A DNA stretch of 64,000 nt from Gnetum montanum (Eukaryota > Streptophyta > Gnetopsida > Gnetales > Gnetaceae), in contig MNCI01017493.1 in assembly GCA_015680685.1 (NCBI GenBank), positions 68,258 through 132,257 of the forward strand, given 5' to 3'. The notes beneath the pieces are model-generated. The model saw only the letters and a program-made list of their open reading frames with translations. It had not been told where the DNA came from and ran no database searches. Made by a program: the position numbers and the translations under genes. Below, one piece after another: positions 1 to 13,295 of this stretch (its first letter is position 1; each line of letters starts with the position of its first letter).

Positions 1-229
1 AGCAAAGTTCACTCTTTGATGTAGAGAGCATATTCAGTGGTGTTAGCTGAGAGTAAATTAATTTTAGCATAGTCCATCGTATTTCACAACCAACAATCTT
101 TGCAGTCCCCCTTGTAACCCAATCTATGACCATGAATCCAAATTAACCTTTGATGTCAGTGTCAAATGTACTTGACATCTTATCAATCTAACAAGAGACC
201 AGGATTGACTACCCTAGGAGCCTCATGAT

Positions 230-2760
230 GGTACGACCAAGGCAATCCCTTAGATTATGTAGCCAAGACCAAGAGTACGCCATGCTAAGTAAGGAGCAAT
301 AAAACTTCATATGTGCAAAGATTCAAGTAGGGTTACCCGTAGATCACCTTGACATGGAGGCAAAATGGAACTATGAATTGATCCATTGGAATGGATGGGA
401 GTATATCCCTTCTTCATTTGATATCATCCCACTCATGGAGCCCAACCATTGGCTATCAACCTAGCTCATCTGAGTAAGTGAATGCGATGTAGGAACAAAT
501 TATGAGGAAACCCTATAGAAGGAAGAGGATGATTATAAAGCTCACTCCAAGAATGAGGGTCTTTTTCACATTTCCTTCCAATGAGAAATTCCTAGTCTTG
601 GTTTAGTTTACCCTTTCTCCTTGAGATGGTTATAGCACTAGCATCACCTTCCCACTTCATCAGGCATAATTAATTCTTGTAGTAGCAACACATCGAACAC
701 AATACATGCATTATGATGTAGCAGCTTCTCTTAACTTGCCCTTCATGGCATCATCGCAACCTATTTAGCCATCCCTATCCATAGCAACCATATTAGCTCA
801 ACCGTATGCCCATGCAGGGCCTGTCCCTAGGTCCCAAACAACATAGGCATCCTAAGTCCTACCTGTGTCATCAACGACTTTAGTGTTAGCCCAACCCATG
901 AATGCATTGCTTTCCCCAATCACGATACCCATAGCATAGCCAATGCATCAAGTGCATTGCATAGTTTTGTAATCAATGAATAGGTCATGGACCACATAGC
1001 TAGCCCAATAGTAGATTATGTAACCATCTCAATTAATTGAAGCATCTCAAAACATAGACCAAGCATTCTAATTGATCCAAAGCTTGATCAAAGAGGTGAA
1101 GTGACTCAAAGCTACCTCCTCTAATTTTGTCAAAGTTGTGGACTTCTACCAAGATGACCCTATAAATCTTGTTGTCCTACCTCTAACTCTTCTAACTAGG
1201 GTTCCATTACCTCAATTCACCAAATAAAATGGTGAGGGAGATCCCAATGCACATCTGGTCATGTTTAGGTCCAAGTCCCTACTATTGCAAGTATGGCCAC
1301 ATGTCATCATGCATGTATTCACCATGTCATTGACTAGCAAAGAATTAGATTGGTATCGTGCACTACCTAGAGGCTCTATCTCCTCTTTAAAGAACCTCTT
1401 GAAGCTAGAGGCAATCTTAGACAAACTAATGCAAGTCAAGCAGGGCCATCTATAGCCCATGCAAAAATTCATTCAATGCTAGAGTGTCTCACTAAATAAA
1501 ATAAAAGAGACGATAGTGAAAGAACATCTCTTGGCCATTTTTAAAGTCATACTTGGCAACTTTATAAAGTTGAATCTATACTACCTAGGCCCGCCATCCC
1601 TAAGCCAAGCCTTCACTCAAACCAAAAGCATAGAGGATGCAGTAGAATCTAGTAAGGACCTGGCCTATGTGTCCTACAAAAACTAGCATGCAAGAAGAGA
1701 TAAGGATAAGGGAAATAAAAATCCAATGGTGGCAACTATAGCTAAGGAGGCCAAATCAACCAACCGGGGGCTGATGGCTAGGCCACCTAATGCCCCAACT
1801 AATAATAAAGTTGCCAATGTTAGTGCCAAGGTAACCAACCAAACTACATCCTTTGTGGCCACAACACAAGTTGTTCAAAGGACCAACTTTGAGTGGAGGG
1901 ATTGCTCTAAGTATACCCCATTGCCACTAAATCCCTTAAAGCTACTAGAACAACTGTTAAAAGCTAGATGCATCCAATACAAATAAGTGTCTAAGGATGC
2001 CTATAAAAAAATGATAGATACTATGAGTTGCTAGGAAACATCGCTTCAATGGTGCCAAATGAGCCCCTAACCCTAAGACATTTTAGGTTGGATTGATTCT
2101 GTCATTACTACCAATTGCTCTACCATAGCATGGATTTTTGCCTAGCTTTACAAGATGACCTAAAAATAATGCTAGATAAAGGTGAATTGGTGCTTGAAAC
2201 TACAAATCTAGTCAGGCCTTAGAACCAATCCATGAAGGTGTACAATGACCTTCTAAATGTATACGATGCTAGCTATGTCATAAATGCTATCAACATTAAT
2301 GATAGTCCAGAACTAGTGCATCAACCATTTGTGGTCTGGGTGTCCTCTAGTAGTGCAAGGATCCCCTTAGCCCCCATGGCTTCAAGGCCCTCCTTCATTG
2401 TTGGAGCACCACTTTGAGCACCCAAAACATCCTTTGTGGTTAGGGTTCCATCGCATGTCACATCAACTACAACTTGTTAGCTGTCCTTTGTCATGTATCC
2501 AAAGCCTAGTAGTTAGCAATGCATTGGTCCCTTACTGTTCAAGGGCCAACCTCATTGGCAACATGGGTAGACCCCTTTGGTGGCAACATAGGAGACCCAA
2601 CAAGTGTCTCATAGATAAGATAGTTAGGCAACATCAAGATCAAAGAGCATTGGATCTGCTAAAACCAGTCCTCATATCTACAGTTCCCATGGCCAAAATA
2701 ACTAAAGGGGCCATAACCAAAAAATTACAAGAGATCATTAAGGCACCTAAGTAGGACAAG
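230..2760 (+). pseudogene. gag: T1 gag (decayed)
   Basis: Remnant of the structural capsid polyprotein. About 230-480 aligns with the N-terminal gag of T4 (SLRLQG..., YNFICxKxQ-like). 1,140-1,720 aligns with the capsid core shared by all copies (NGEGDPNAHLVMFRSKSLL, LDWYRALPR, LYYLGPPSLSQAF). 1,880-2,180 holds the degraded zinc-knuckle region, where relatives have a Cys-x2-His-x4-His-x4-Cys motif. Stops interrupt the frame repeatedly, for example after QGHL at 1,455, where relatives read on into the next gag residues. No intact ORF over 120 codons survives, so this is a pseudogene. Confidence 0.85.
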
Positions 2761-2769
2761 AAAATAAAG

Positions 2770-3430
2770 CCTAAGTTTCCTCCATGAGAAATCCATCTCC
2801 TAGGCTACATGGAAGAAGTTAAAGCCAATAAAAATATGGCCAATGGCAAGGACTTCATGGATGCATTAGCCCAAGTCAAATTGGCATTCAAATAGAAAAA
2901 CATAGCATTGAGCTTATATGACTTTATCATGACCTCATCTACCGACTTCAAACCACTAGTGTAGATGTTGACCTTCATTCCTATTATGAAGGACATCCTT
3001 ATAGATGAGAACTCTATCTATGTAATGATGTTGCCTCCCATGCTACAAGAATTAAGTTTCACATCCCTATCATTTCACAAGGAAGTAATTAAGGTCAATC
3101 CCAAGAGGGATGAGGTCATAATAGCTCCAATTTTTATTACCATACATGTTGGACAATGCAAGATTCATAGAATGCACATTAATGATAGAGAAGCCACAAA
3201 CATAATACCATACATTTTCATGAACAAGCTAGGTCTCATAGACCAAATCAAGCTAACAAAAATCACATGCTTGAAATCCTTCAATGGATCACGTGTCATT
3301 GTCATGGGCACCATAACTATAGCTTTTATAGTAGAAAAGAAATTCCCCATTACTATTGAATTCATAATCATTGAAGAGATGCTAGGCTTTAACCTAATAT
3401 TGGGTAGACCTTTGCTGGTCCAATTATGAG
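2770..3430 (+). pseudogene. pro: T1 retropepsin-like aspartic protease (inactive)
   Basis: A 154-codon open stretch (2,965-3,429) carries the protease core: FITIHVGQ, then the catalytic-loop position, then TCLKSFNGSRV and the C-terminal FNLILGRPLL. Relatives in this window have VDDGAATN or VDDGVATN at the active site (retropepsin D-T/S-G equivalent). T1 has INDREATN, so the DG pair is replaced. I infer the enzyme is dead although the reading frame here is open. The upstream part (2,770-2,960) matches the pre-protease segment that reads LLG-ME-E-DLLDAFxQVKxALK in T2/T4. Confidence 0.82.
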
Positions 3431-4074
3431 CCATCTCCTCTTTGATTCATCAAGAGATCCACCTCCAATATGAAGGTGATGAATCACCATCCATAGTGAT
3501 AACATCACCCCTTTGGCCATCAACAACATAGATATGAAGCAAGGGTTAGAGTTTGAGTTTCCTAATGATGCACCTATAGTAGACAATGAAACATATGAGG
3601 TAAACCCACCAAAAAAAGCAATGGAAACGAATGACCTCTTAGAGAATTACCTTTAGGTAGATTTTCCCTTTAACGTAGCAAGCGAAGGTCATACGGAATA
3701 CCAGGTAGTACAATGCAAATCCTACATGCCCCCTAATCCACACTGGGTTAGGAAGAAACTGCATGACTAAGGTATCTCCTTAGTCTAAAACATGCTAGGT
3801 GCCTACCTGTTATTTACTTCTGCATGCTGTATTTCGTACTTTCTAGTTATGTTGCATTTGTGTTGTATTAGACTAACATGGTAGCATGTTATTTGCATTT
3901 AGCTTGATTACTTAGATTATGCATTTATTTTTTAGTTTGCGCATTCATTTTCTTTGTTTATGTGTTTACTTGTTAGTTTACACTTTCGTAGTTATTTCTT
4001 TAATGCATGAAAAACATAAAAATGCATAAAAATCATAAAATACAAAATTACAAAAAGAGAGATAGTAATACGTA
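3431..4074. other. T1 post-protease spacer, no gene seen
   Basis: Continuation of the gag-pro 3' region (about 3,640-3,720 matches the LxxVxxEGxxEYxxxxC end seen in T3), then AT-rich sequence. No RNA gene or intact frame seen. Confidence 0.6.
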
Positions 4075-4445
4075 GCCTGCTATCACCTTAAACTAGCAAT
4101 GTTGTAGCCCAGAATGACCTTAAACTATCACCCTTAAACTATCATTGTGGCCCAGAATGGCCTAAAACTATCACTTCTAACAACTATCACTATGGCCAAA
4201 AATGGCCTAAAATATTAACATTTAATCCCCACAAAATGGCCTTAAACTACCACTATGGTCCACCATGGCCTTAAACTGGGTAACTCCATGGCCCACTATA
4301 GTCTTAAATTAGCAACACATAGTTTGAAATGGTAAAAAACTAGCATCATCCCTCCTTCTATGACCTTAAATTGGCATGGGGACCATCAAGGCTTTAAATT
4401 GATAGTAGAGTTGTTATGGCTCGTAATGGTCTAGTATTGCTATGG
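4075..4445. repeat. T1 TTAAACT/GGCC microrepeat zone
   Basis: Degenerate repeats built on GGCCTTAAACTA and the pair 'gcccagaatggcc' occur about every 30-45 bp. The same module sits at the same relative place (between protease and the antisense gene 3' end) in T2, T3 and T4. Confidence 0.75.
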
Positions 4446-4639
4446 CTCGCAATGGCCGAAACTCACATACTCATAGCAAATGTAATAAAGTTGTCATATC
4501 AAGATAAAATTTTACACATTATATTTAGCAAATAATTATCCATAGAAAATGTACTATGAATAGAAATACATAGTGTGAATAGCATCACATAGCAAAAATA
4601 TAGCAAAAAATCCCAGTGGGAGGTACATCTAGTCATGTT

Positions 4640-7600
4640 TAACCATTAGCGCTAGGTGGGATGGAGGTTTTGCTTCCTCTAATGGGTCACTGGGGCTTGT
4701 AACATTGCTTGGTACCTACCAAAATCATTAACAAATATGTGCAATTAGTAAGCAAGCATGCATTACATGAGCCAACTCAAAAGATAAAATGCATAAAAAA
4801 GTAACATAACGGAAACTAACTTGAAAGGGTCTTGCATCAGTGAGTTCTAGAGATAACTTTCCAAGGTCAACCTCCAAGTGGCAAAGGATCTTAGCTTTAG
4901 AAAGTTGTGTCTAGTATTCCTAGCCAAACTTAATACCTGAAAGGGTCTTGCCTTTGTCCACGGTGGTCCATGTGAGTGAGTCTATAGAAAATGTAGTAAA
5001 AGAGGCTTCTCCAAAGGGGGTGATGATCTATTTCATGGGAGATTCACTCATGACCGTATGCTATGCGAACAAGTCATACATCGTTTTTCCACTAGTCGTC
5101 TCAAGAAACATTTTGAGGTGGTGAAGTTTGGTAGAATCTTCCTTGTATCATCGTAGGTATGCATTGTGCTCCTACTTATACTAATGTTTGTGATTCTTCT
5201 ACATCTATCCCCACCAATAAACCTTTGTGCTATAATTCTTCCAATCTTAATTCTTTTGAGCAAGTAAATACGTCTAGAGCTACTACTCTACTAGCTCCCA
5301 CATGGCCTCATTCTTACCTTTGAAAGGTATCCAATACCTGGCATACTCAATCTCAAGGGTACACCAAGTGCCATCTCCCCATGATCTAGCTACTATGAAG
5401 TCATACCTGGATTGACGATTCTTGATCTTATCATCTTGGCTAGTCACCCTCTCCTGTAATTCATGCATGCATTTCCATAGGTGCTTATTAGAGTACATGC
5501 AGACCCATAATGACTTCACAAAAGAAATCACACATTTGTTAAACTTCTCGTACATGTGACGAGGCACTTGATCAACTTTAGGAGAAAGGTTAGGTAGAGC
5601 ATCCACCTTGGCCATCTTGCTTAGATCCCACTATAGCTTAAGACCTATAAGCATACAACAACCAATCAATCTTAACAAAAAACTAAGTGTTAAGCAATAA
5701 GTAGTAGAGCATAAAGCAGATTAGCACTACATGAATACCTAGCTTTGGGTTCACTTGTTGTGAGCGGTCCACCATGTCCTCAACAACATCTTCCATGAAG
5801 GAAAGTTTATTTGAAATCTCTACACATGGCTCAATGTGGTAGGTAGATGTAGGAAAGCTAGTGGAAATATCTAATGTTGTAATACAATGATGCAAGTAGC
5901 ACATGACCTGACATAGCTTGAGATACTAGAGTAAACAAGGAATGATGGATGGCAATAAATGTAAATTACCTAGTAAGCCTTGAGGTGTGAGTGCAGGGGG
6001 CTCACCTAGCTATGTACCATCAAATAAAGTGTCAAAATCACCCCCATTTAGGTGGAGCAACCCCTCCTCTTCCAACTATTAGAGTATTTCTACCACCTTA
6101 TGAAGCTCATCTCCATGAGCTACTTCCTCCTCAGCCTAAGGAGGCACTTCCTTCGATGCTACCTTAGCTGTTACTCTTGTAGCCTTCTCTTCTTTTTCTC
6201 CAATTAACACATATGCACGTATAGCACAACAGTAGCTAATCAACAAAATATCATGAAAAAAACATAGAAAATACCTACAAAAATATAACTAAGGCATCTA
6301 GCATCTACACATACTAACTTGGAACATCCTCATGTAAATCTCATAGCTTGGTATGGATCCTTTTTGTTGCTTCACTTCCTAATCTCTATGGTAGCTTTCT
6401 CTTAAGGATCTAACCTCTTGATCTTTGCCTTGGACAACCCCACCATCTTAGCTATGTAGTGATTTTCCTTCCTCATGTCCTTGGTGCTAACTAAAGGACC
6501 CTCACCCATACTATCAAACAAATAATGCAAGTGTCCCATAGGAACCTTGGTTGTTACTAATAACGACTCATCAATCTCCTTTGAAGGGTCTTGCGTGCAT
6601 GTGGTTAAAAACATATGTTTGATCCATGGCCAAGAAAGCTACTCATGGTCTTGCACCATCCATCGTCCATCATCCCACACAACTAGAAGCTCTACAAACT
6701 TTCACAAGTATCCTACAAAGAATGTGAAGTGGACAAAGGACCTCACCTAGAGGTTGAATCAAAGCCAAGAAATCTTTGCATGTAGACTAATGGCTATGTA
6801 TGTGGCCCAATTGAATCTTGTACCCTCTAGCAGCACCTCCTTTATTGCTCGTTCTTGTTCTACCACTAGGATCTTTTCTTGGGAGAGCAACTTTAGAAAG
6901 GCATGAGCACATAACACAAGGTAGAGATCTTGCACCTCAGGAACTTGCACATCATTGATCAATATGTCTTTGTAAGATTGAGTGGCCCCCAACTAGTCCT
7001 CAATATCCTCTTTGTGATCCACCTCCCTACTAGCCTTATCAACAAGCATCAAGCCATTAGTAAAAATGCAAAAGAGATCAGTGAAGAAGGCCTCACTAAG
7101 GTCCAACACTACCATCACACCATGCACCTAGGTAAATAACCTCTTGACATCATTGCTAAAGGATTCAATGATAGTAACCATTTTAACCACTAGGATACTC
7201 AAGCTAAGTTTCAAGAATAGGTCCATTAACCCAACACATGTGAGGTAAGTTGTCAACATGTTTGTCACTCTATGGCATAGCAATCCTGCACACCTTTCAC
7301 ATCCTCATATTCAATGATGAGGGTAGCCTCTATGTGATCCATGGTAACCACCATCACCTTGGCTAAGGTAATTACCACTACAATACAAAGCAAAACAATG
7401 TTAGCATGATGTAAATGAGGGAAAAAAAGGGCACATAAACAAGCAAGCACATGAGAAAAAAACATAGGTATAGATGTGCCACAAATGGAGTAAGAAATGG
7501 GGGTGGTGCTACAGACACCTCATCAGAGTTAATCTCACCAAGAACCCACTCCTCATCTAACTAGTCATGGATCTTGCATTGCTTATTTTCCTTCAGGTGA

Positions 7601-8300
7601 TGGGAGATGTAGGTCTCTAGATCATGTTCCGTCTACTCAATCACAGCTACCCAAACATTTATGCTAGATGAGAGACCTCTAAGGTAGTGTAGGTTAAGAC
7701 CAGAGCATTTAGAATGTCATGCAAGCCATCTTCATCAACTAAAAACTTAGAAATCAAATATAAAATCATTAGCAATTCAACATGAGCAAGTAGCAAAAAA
7801 ACATTGCATAAGCTATAGAAGAAATTACCCTCCAACGTAGTAGATGGTTCTAGGAAGGTTCTGGAATAGAGTATGCAACTGCTGCATGACAAAAAGGATG
7901 TTGCTTTTGTTATAACAAGCAAACCCCATCATGCCATATTCTAGATAATTTTTGAATGCCCCAAGGACCTCTACTTGAGCCTCCTATCCCATCAACATTA
8001 GTAGTAGGCTCATTTAAGATGAACTTCAAAATGTTCTAGTTTGCCCTAGGTAGCAGTGTCTTAGTGATAGCACTTGTAGCCTCAACCACTAAGTGTGACC
8101 ACATGATCATATTGAACTACTACAATAGGTACTCTAGGAGCTCCCAGGCTCCTAGTCAGAACCACATTGCCTAAGGATCCACTCACATATTTGGCACAAG
8201 GATGTTGGGAACAGGATTTCTCATGCAACATAGGATGTCCATGAGCTCAACTACAATCAAAATGGGTTCTAGCAACACCCTACAATCACAAAGTAATAGA
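4640..8300 (-). pseudogene. T1 antisense gene, exons 2-8 (decayed)
   Basis: Read on the - strand this block matches the spliced antisense gene of T3. About 8,290-7,960 is the FCP1-like exon (EPILIVVELMDIL; then FNMIMWSHL...ITKTLL). 7,700-7,760 matches the exon 3 VDEDGL segment. About 6,770-6,960 matches the central domain (VQDLYLVL..., TRFNWA, compared with ELYPLF..., MRYNWA in T3). 5,739 and 5,644 are the exon 6/7 boundaries, with GT donor after PKLG and a 'cttatag' acceptor. 5,283-5,615 is the coiled-coil-like exon 7. Several frames are broken. No function is assigned beyond homology to the same gene in T2-T4. Confidence 0.75.
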
Positions 8301-9985
8301 CAAAGAATTAGTATACATGCATAGATGTAAAATTTTGGTATACACATTATAAATTATTAACATAAATTAGCAAAAATGCATACTTTTGATAATATACCAT
8401 AAGGTCCTACGAGTATAGGTAGTTAATTGACTTGTTTGAGATGCTTGGGACTCACAAGGATACAACATACTTTGCAAGATTGATATTGCACAAAATTAAC
8501 AAATTTTATCAAACTCTGGACTACCTTAGTGGAGAGTGTATTCCTAGAAATAAAAATTTTGACTAACACTAGTGGAGACTACCTTCTTGACTCTCAATGT
8601 GTAGAGAGTGTAGTTTGGGCCCACAATAATGGAGACCATAGTCTTACATCGCACTGCACTCATCGTGCCAACCTAGCTCCACTACAACCCTTCCTCTCCC
8701 TCACCATTGCTACCCTAGGTGCAGCCCTGGGCATAGCCCCCAAAGCACCAAAATCCACTTACAGCACTAATGGCCCTACACCTACAGTATAGAGTGTAGT
8801 TTGCAAGGCTATCCCTGTAATGCAACATAAAAAACCAAGAAAAAAGACGCAAAAAGAGATGTGCACATAGAGATAGCACGAAGATGAATTTTTGATGTTA
8901 TGTGACCACTACTAGAACCCCTAGCACTAATTGAAGCCATGTTGCATGAGGTGCAGTGGTAGTCATAGCCCTCATGGCTATGCCGTAGCATGCAATGAGT
9001 GAGGCCCTACGCCCTATAGCCCTAAGCTCTACTCTACACAAAAAATAAATAAATAAATGACATGGATTTTCTATCTTGCCCTTGCCACCACCAAAACCAT
9101 TATACAAATCATGCTATGTTGCACAACACGTGGCAACGACCAATGCCCCTATGGCCNATGCCACAACTTGGCCATAGGGGCATTGGTCGTTGCCACGTGT
9201 TGTGCAACATAGCATGATTTGTATAATGGTTTTGGTGGTGGCAAGGGCAAGATAGAAAATCCATGTCATTTATTTTTTCTTTTTTGTTTTGTGTAGGGTA
9301 GAGNTGGGGGCAAGAGGAAGAGTGTAGTCAATGTACCTAGCTAATGCAAATGGCCTTCTCTCCTCCATTTTTTCCTACAGTAGGTGGCTCAATGCTCTCT
9401 CTCTCTCTCTCTCAGCAATGTTCACCAACCTTGGGTAAAGGTGTCCACTTTAACATGTCATCTTTACCCAAAATACACTCTCCAATAATGGTAAAGGTAG
9501 AAGCAACAACAATAGTACACTTACAACATCATGGTGAAATGGAAAAAATGATAAGTTACCATGGTAAAATCATGCCTATATACCCTCCTAGGGTCATTTA
9601 ATGATCCACCAACTTGGGACTATGCTCGCCACCAAATTCCTAGTGGAGAGTGTAGTTGGGTGAGAGTGTAGTTAGGTGAGAGTGTAGTCAACCATACTTA
9701 GCCCAAAACTATGAATTTTTCATGGCCCTGGACATGCCCAAGTTAATTCCACTCACTGAGCATGGCTAGCCCTTCCCAAAACATCTTTGGCACATCTGCA
9801 CCCTACTAGGGCCTAAAACTAACACAAATATGTTTACTTCCTATAGCAACTTACATGCATACTTAAGAAAATTTCACTGAATTGCTTTTACTCATTCATG
9901 TATATTAACTTTGTTAAAATAGGTGTCACGTGATGTTCTTCTAGTTTATTTTTGTAAGAACATGACATGGCTATAGAGAAGTAGA
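8301..9985 (-). other. T1 antisense gene intron 1 / 5' region
   Basis: By position this corresponds to intron 1 and the upstream part of the antisense gene. It carries scattered copies of a 'gagagtgtagt' motif (8,530-8,550, 8,600-8,615, 8,790-8,805, 9,640-9,690) that also builds tandem units in the T1 LTR. No exon 1 could be fixed. It contains the inverted repeat at 9,027-9,303. Confidence 0.5.
9027..9303. repeat. Near-perfect long inverted repeat bounded by single Ns
   Basis: Arms of roughly 125-130 bp (9,027-9,156 and 9,170-9,303) are reverse complements with almost no mismatch over the inner 100 bp. The second arm lies exactly between ambiguous bases at 9,157 and 9,304. In a copy as decayed as T1, near identity plus flanking Ns suggests an assembly patch rather than an old foldback element. 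Confidence 0.8.
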
Positions 9986-12900
9986 TCTCCTCACCTTTGG
10001 TCCTCAAGGAGCCCTATGACAATATTAAGTGATGCATTAACCCTCATTGCCTAGACCACATCCATAGAAGCACCACTAGAATTTCCCAATCATCTAGTTA
10101 AGGCTCTCGACCTAGAGGCAGGGGATGTCATTGACAATCCCCTCGTCGAGGTCCCTATGGCTACACATAACAATGAGGTGAGAACATTAAAACTAAGCTC
10201 CTCACTAGAACCCAAACATGCTCAAGGAACTGTTAGAGTGCTTAATGATAACATTAAAGTATTTGCATGGTCAATTGAGGACATGCTAGGCCTAGATCCT
10301 TGACTAGTCCAACATAACATCATCCTTGATCCCTGCATCAAACTAGTTAAATAGAAAGCATACAAGGTTAGACCTAAGGTGGAGTTGGCAGTTCATGACA
10401 AGATTACCAAGATTTACAAAGTTGGTTTTATTTGGGCTATTGACTATGTAGACTAGGTCTCCAACATCATAGTTGTCCCTAAGAAAAATGGAAGTATACA
10501 TATTTGCATAGACTTCTGAGTCCTAACTAAGGCAACCATCAAAGACAACTTCCTATTTCCTAGTATCGATCAACTAATTAACACCATGGCTAGACACACA
10601 TTGTTGTCCTTCATAGATAGGTTCTTGGGCTACAACCAGATTAGGATGAACCCTAAGCATTAGCTCAGTATGACCTTCATGACCTCCTAGGGTATGTTTT
10701 GCTACACAATGATGCCTTTTGGTCTAAAGAACATAGGAGCAATAGACCAATGAGGAACGACATACATCCTTAATGACTACATACTAAGTTTTCTCAATGA
10801 CTACATAGATGATATTGTAGTAAATCCAAAGTGGGCTACAACCACACAAATGACTTAGACTTAGTGCTTAAACATTGCCTAAAACATGAGCTTTGGCTAA
10901 ACCCCAAGAAGTGTGTTTTTGGTATCTAAACAAGTAGGATGCTCGACTTTGTAATATTCGAAGTAGGTATACACATAGATCCTGACAAGGTTAAGGTCAT
11001 AACTAACTTAGCACTACCTACTAACCTTAAAGAGCTACAAGGGTTACAAGGTAGAATACAATTCAGACATAGGTTTATCACTCAGTTAACTGACAAGCTA
11101 TAACCAATGCAACATTTTCTCAAAAAAGGAGCCCACTTTGAGTGGATATCTTAGTGCCAATAGGTGTTTGACAACATAAAGCAAGAGCTAGTGCAACTAC
11201 CTATGGTTCATCCTTCACAAGGAGATAAGCCTTTTTGCATTTATCTTGCCACTTTTGACATGTTCATCACTTCTCTAATTTGCTAAAAGTAAGATGATGA
11301 TGTAGAGGTCCTAGTCTACTACCTAAGTCATGCATTAGTAGCCCATAAAACAAGATACAACGACATGGAGAAGGATTGCCTTGCCCTAGTCTTCTCACTA
11401 AAGAAGTGAAGGCATTACCTCTTCCATAGTCAAGTTAACATCATTTGCAAGAATAATGTACTCCAAGCTATAACAATGAATATCTACAAAAGCAGTTGCA
11501 TTACATGGTGGAAAGAAATAAAAATAGAGTTTGACCTACATTATGTTGTGCAATCTTCAAAAAAGGTCAAGCTATAGCTACATAACTCACAACTTCACCA
11601 GGACACAATCAAGCTACCATAGACCTTAAGTTATTGAATAAGCATGTTAACAGTATTAGTAAAGTGCTTGATAACTATGAGGCACTCCTACATTTCAATA
11701 GAGCTTCAATAACTTGAGGGGATCGTGCTACTACTATTATCACATTTCCCTCCAAAGAGATCTAACCCTTTGCATATTGTTTCACATTTCCTTGTACTAA
11801 CAATCTGGCAGAGTATGAAGGTATCCTCTGAGGCATCCAATGCATAGTGATCCAAGGTGATTCATAATTAGTGGTCAATCAGGTAGTAGAGGTTTATGCC
11901 TATAAAGAAAAAATTTTACAACCTTACTATAACTTGGCAAATCACTTGCTTGAACACTTTGTAGTTGTTGATGTCCAGCATGTTCTCCAAAGTGAAAATG
12001 CCATTGCCAATGCACTTGCAGAATTAGCCGTTAGCATAGTGCCTAGCATGTTCAATGCATTACCCACCTTAATGGTAGATTGCACTACACCTATCATAAA
12101 AACCATTGAGGATGCATCCATGGCCACAGTTAGCACCACCCACATAAAAGAGTGGTATGATGACATTAAGGCATACATTCAACAAGGTGAGCCCTTGAAA
12201 CACTTAACTACTACTCAAAAGGATATAGTATGCAAAATTTCACTATAGTGCATCATTACGGGTGATAACACATTATGTTGCAAATCCTACGATAGCATAC
12301 TACTAACCTATGTAAATGAAAATGAAGCAAAAATAATCATTAAGGAAGTTCACGAAGAGCTATGTAAAGGTCACATAGAACCTAGGGTAATGGTAGCAAT
12401 AATCAAGCATCTAGGCTACTATTGGATTTACATGGAGAGTAATTGCATCTTGAAAGTCAAAACATCCAATAATTGTCAATGGAATACCAACTTAATGCAC
12501 TCGCCACCAACTAAAGTGCGTACAATGCAAATCACATGATTGTTCCAACATTGAGTCCTAGACATTAGCAAACCCATAACACCTAAGTTCTCTATAGGGC
12601 ATAGCTTCATAATAATCGCAACAAAATATTTTACCAACTAGATTGAAGTATTCCCTTTAGAAACACAACATCATAGTAGGTTTGCAAGTTCATGTTAGAC
12701 AATATAGTGATCCATTTCAGCTTGCCCATGACTGTAGTGATGGATAATAGACTATAGTTTAGAAGCGCTAAAACCAAAGCCTTTCATGAGTACTTCGACA
12801 TCAAGCATTACTTTTCATTGTGATACTACCCTTAGGCGAATGGCCAAGTGAAGGCCACCAATAAGGTTATCATTAACCTCCTCAAAAAGATGCTAAGTAA

Positions 12901-13295
12901 TAGCAAATAACAATGGCATGAGTAGCTAGTCTATGCACTTTGGGCCTATCGCATGATGCATCAAATAGCAATAGGTAAACACAATGAGTTGAGAATCATA
13001 GACCTTGACTTAATAGAGGAGTGCATGCATACTCTTAATTGCATCAAGTGGTATTAAGAAAAGTAACACCAAAAGCATCATCACAACCAGCATCAATGCT
13101 TGATTCGGAAAGGGAACCTAGTCCTCAAGGTTTTTTGCGAACCCATAGATAAATTCCTAGCCAACTAGGAATGGCCTTTTCTAGCCATTAAGGCCTATGA
13201 AAATGAAGCATCCAAGCTTTCTAGTCAAGATAGAGATGAGTTTTCCAATCCAATGAACTATTCACACTTGAAGCCATACTATATCTAACATGTAG
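9985..13295 (+). pseudogene. pol: T1 pol: RT, two RNase H domains, integrase (decayed)
   Basis: Pre-RT segment 9,985-10,330 (LDLEAGDV, VFAWS-EDM). RT about 10,380-11,130 with SIDQLI, YNQIRMNP, MMPFGLKN and YIDD in place of YVDD. Connection and first RNase H 11,130-11,640. A second, Tat-type RNase H is decayed, about 11,690-12,070. Integrase 12,180-13,295, with the zinc-binding region near 12,340-12,480 and the 'SNPMNYSHLKPYYI'-like C-terminal end. Nonsense codons recur (TAG from CAG or TGG: at 10,456, 10,520, 10,664 and others) with some frameshifts. Not functional. Confidence 0.85.

Noticed and set aside
9027-9303. MITE or microRNA-like hairpin
   Set aside because: Ns at both ends of one arm and near identity favour an assembly patch; no target duplication seen.
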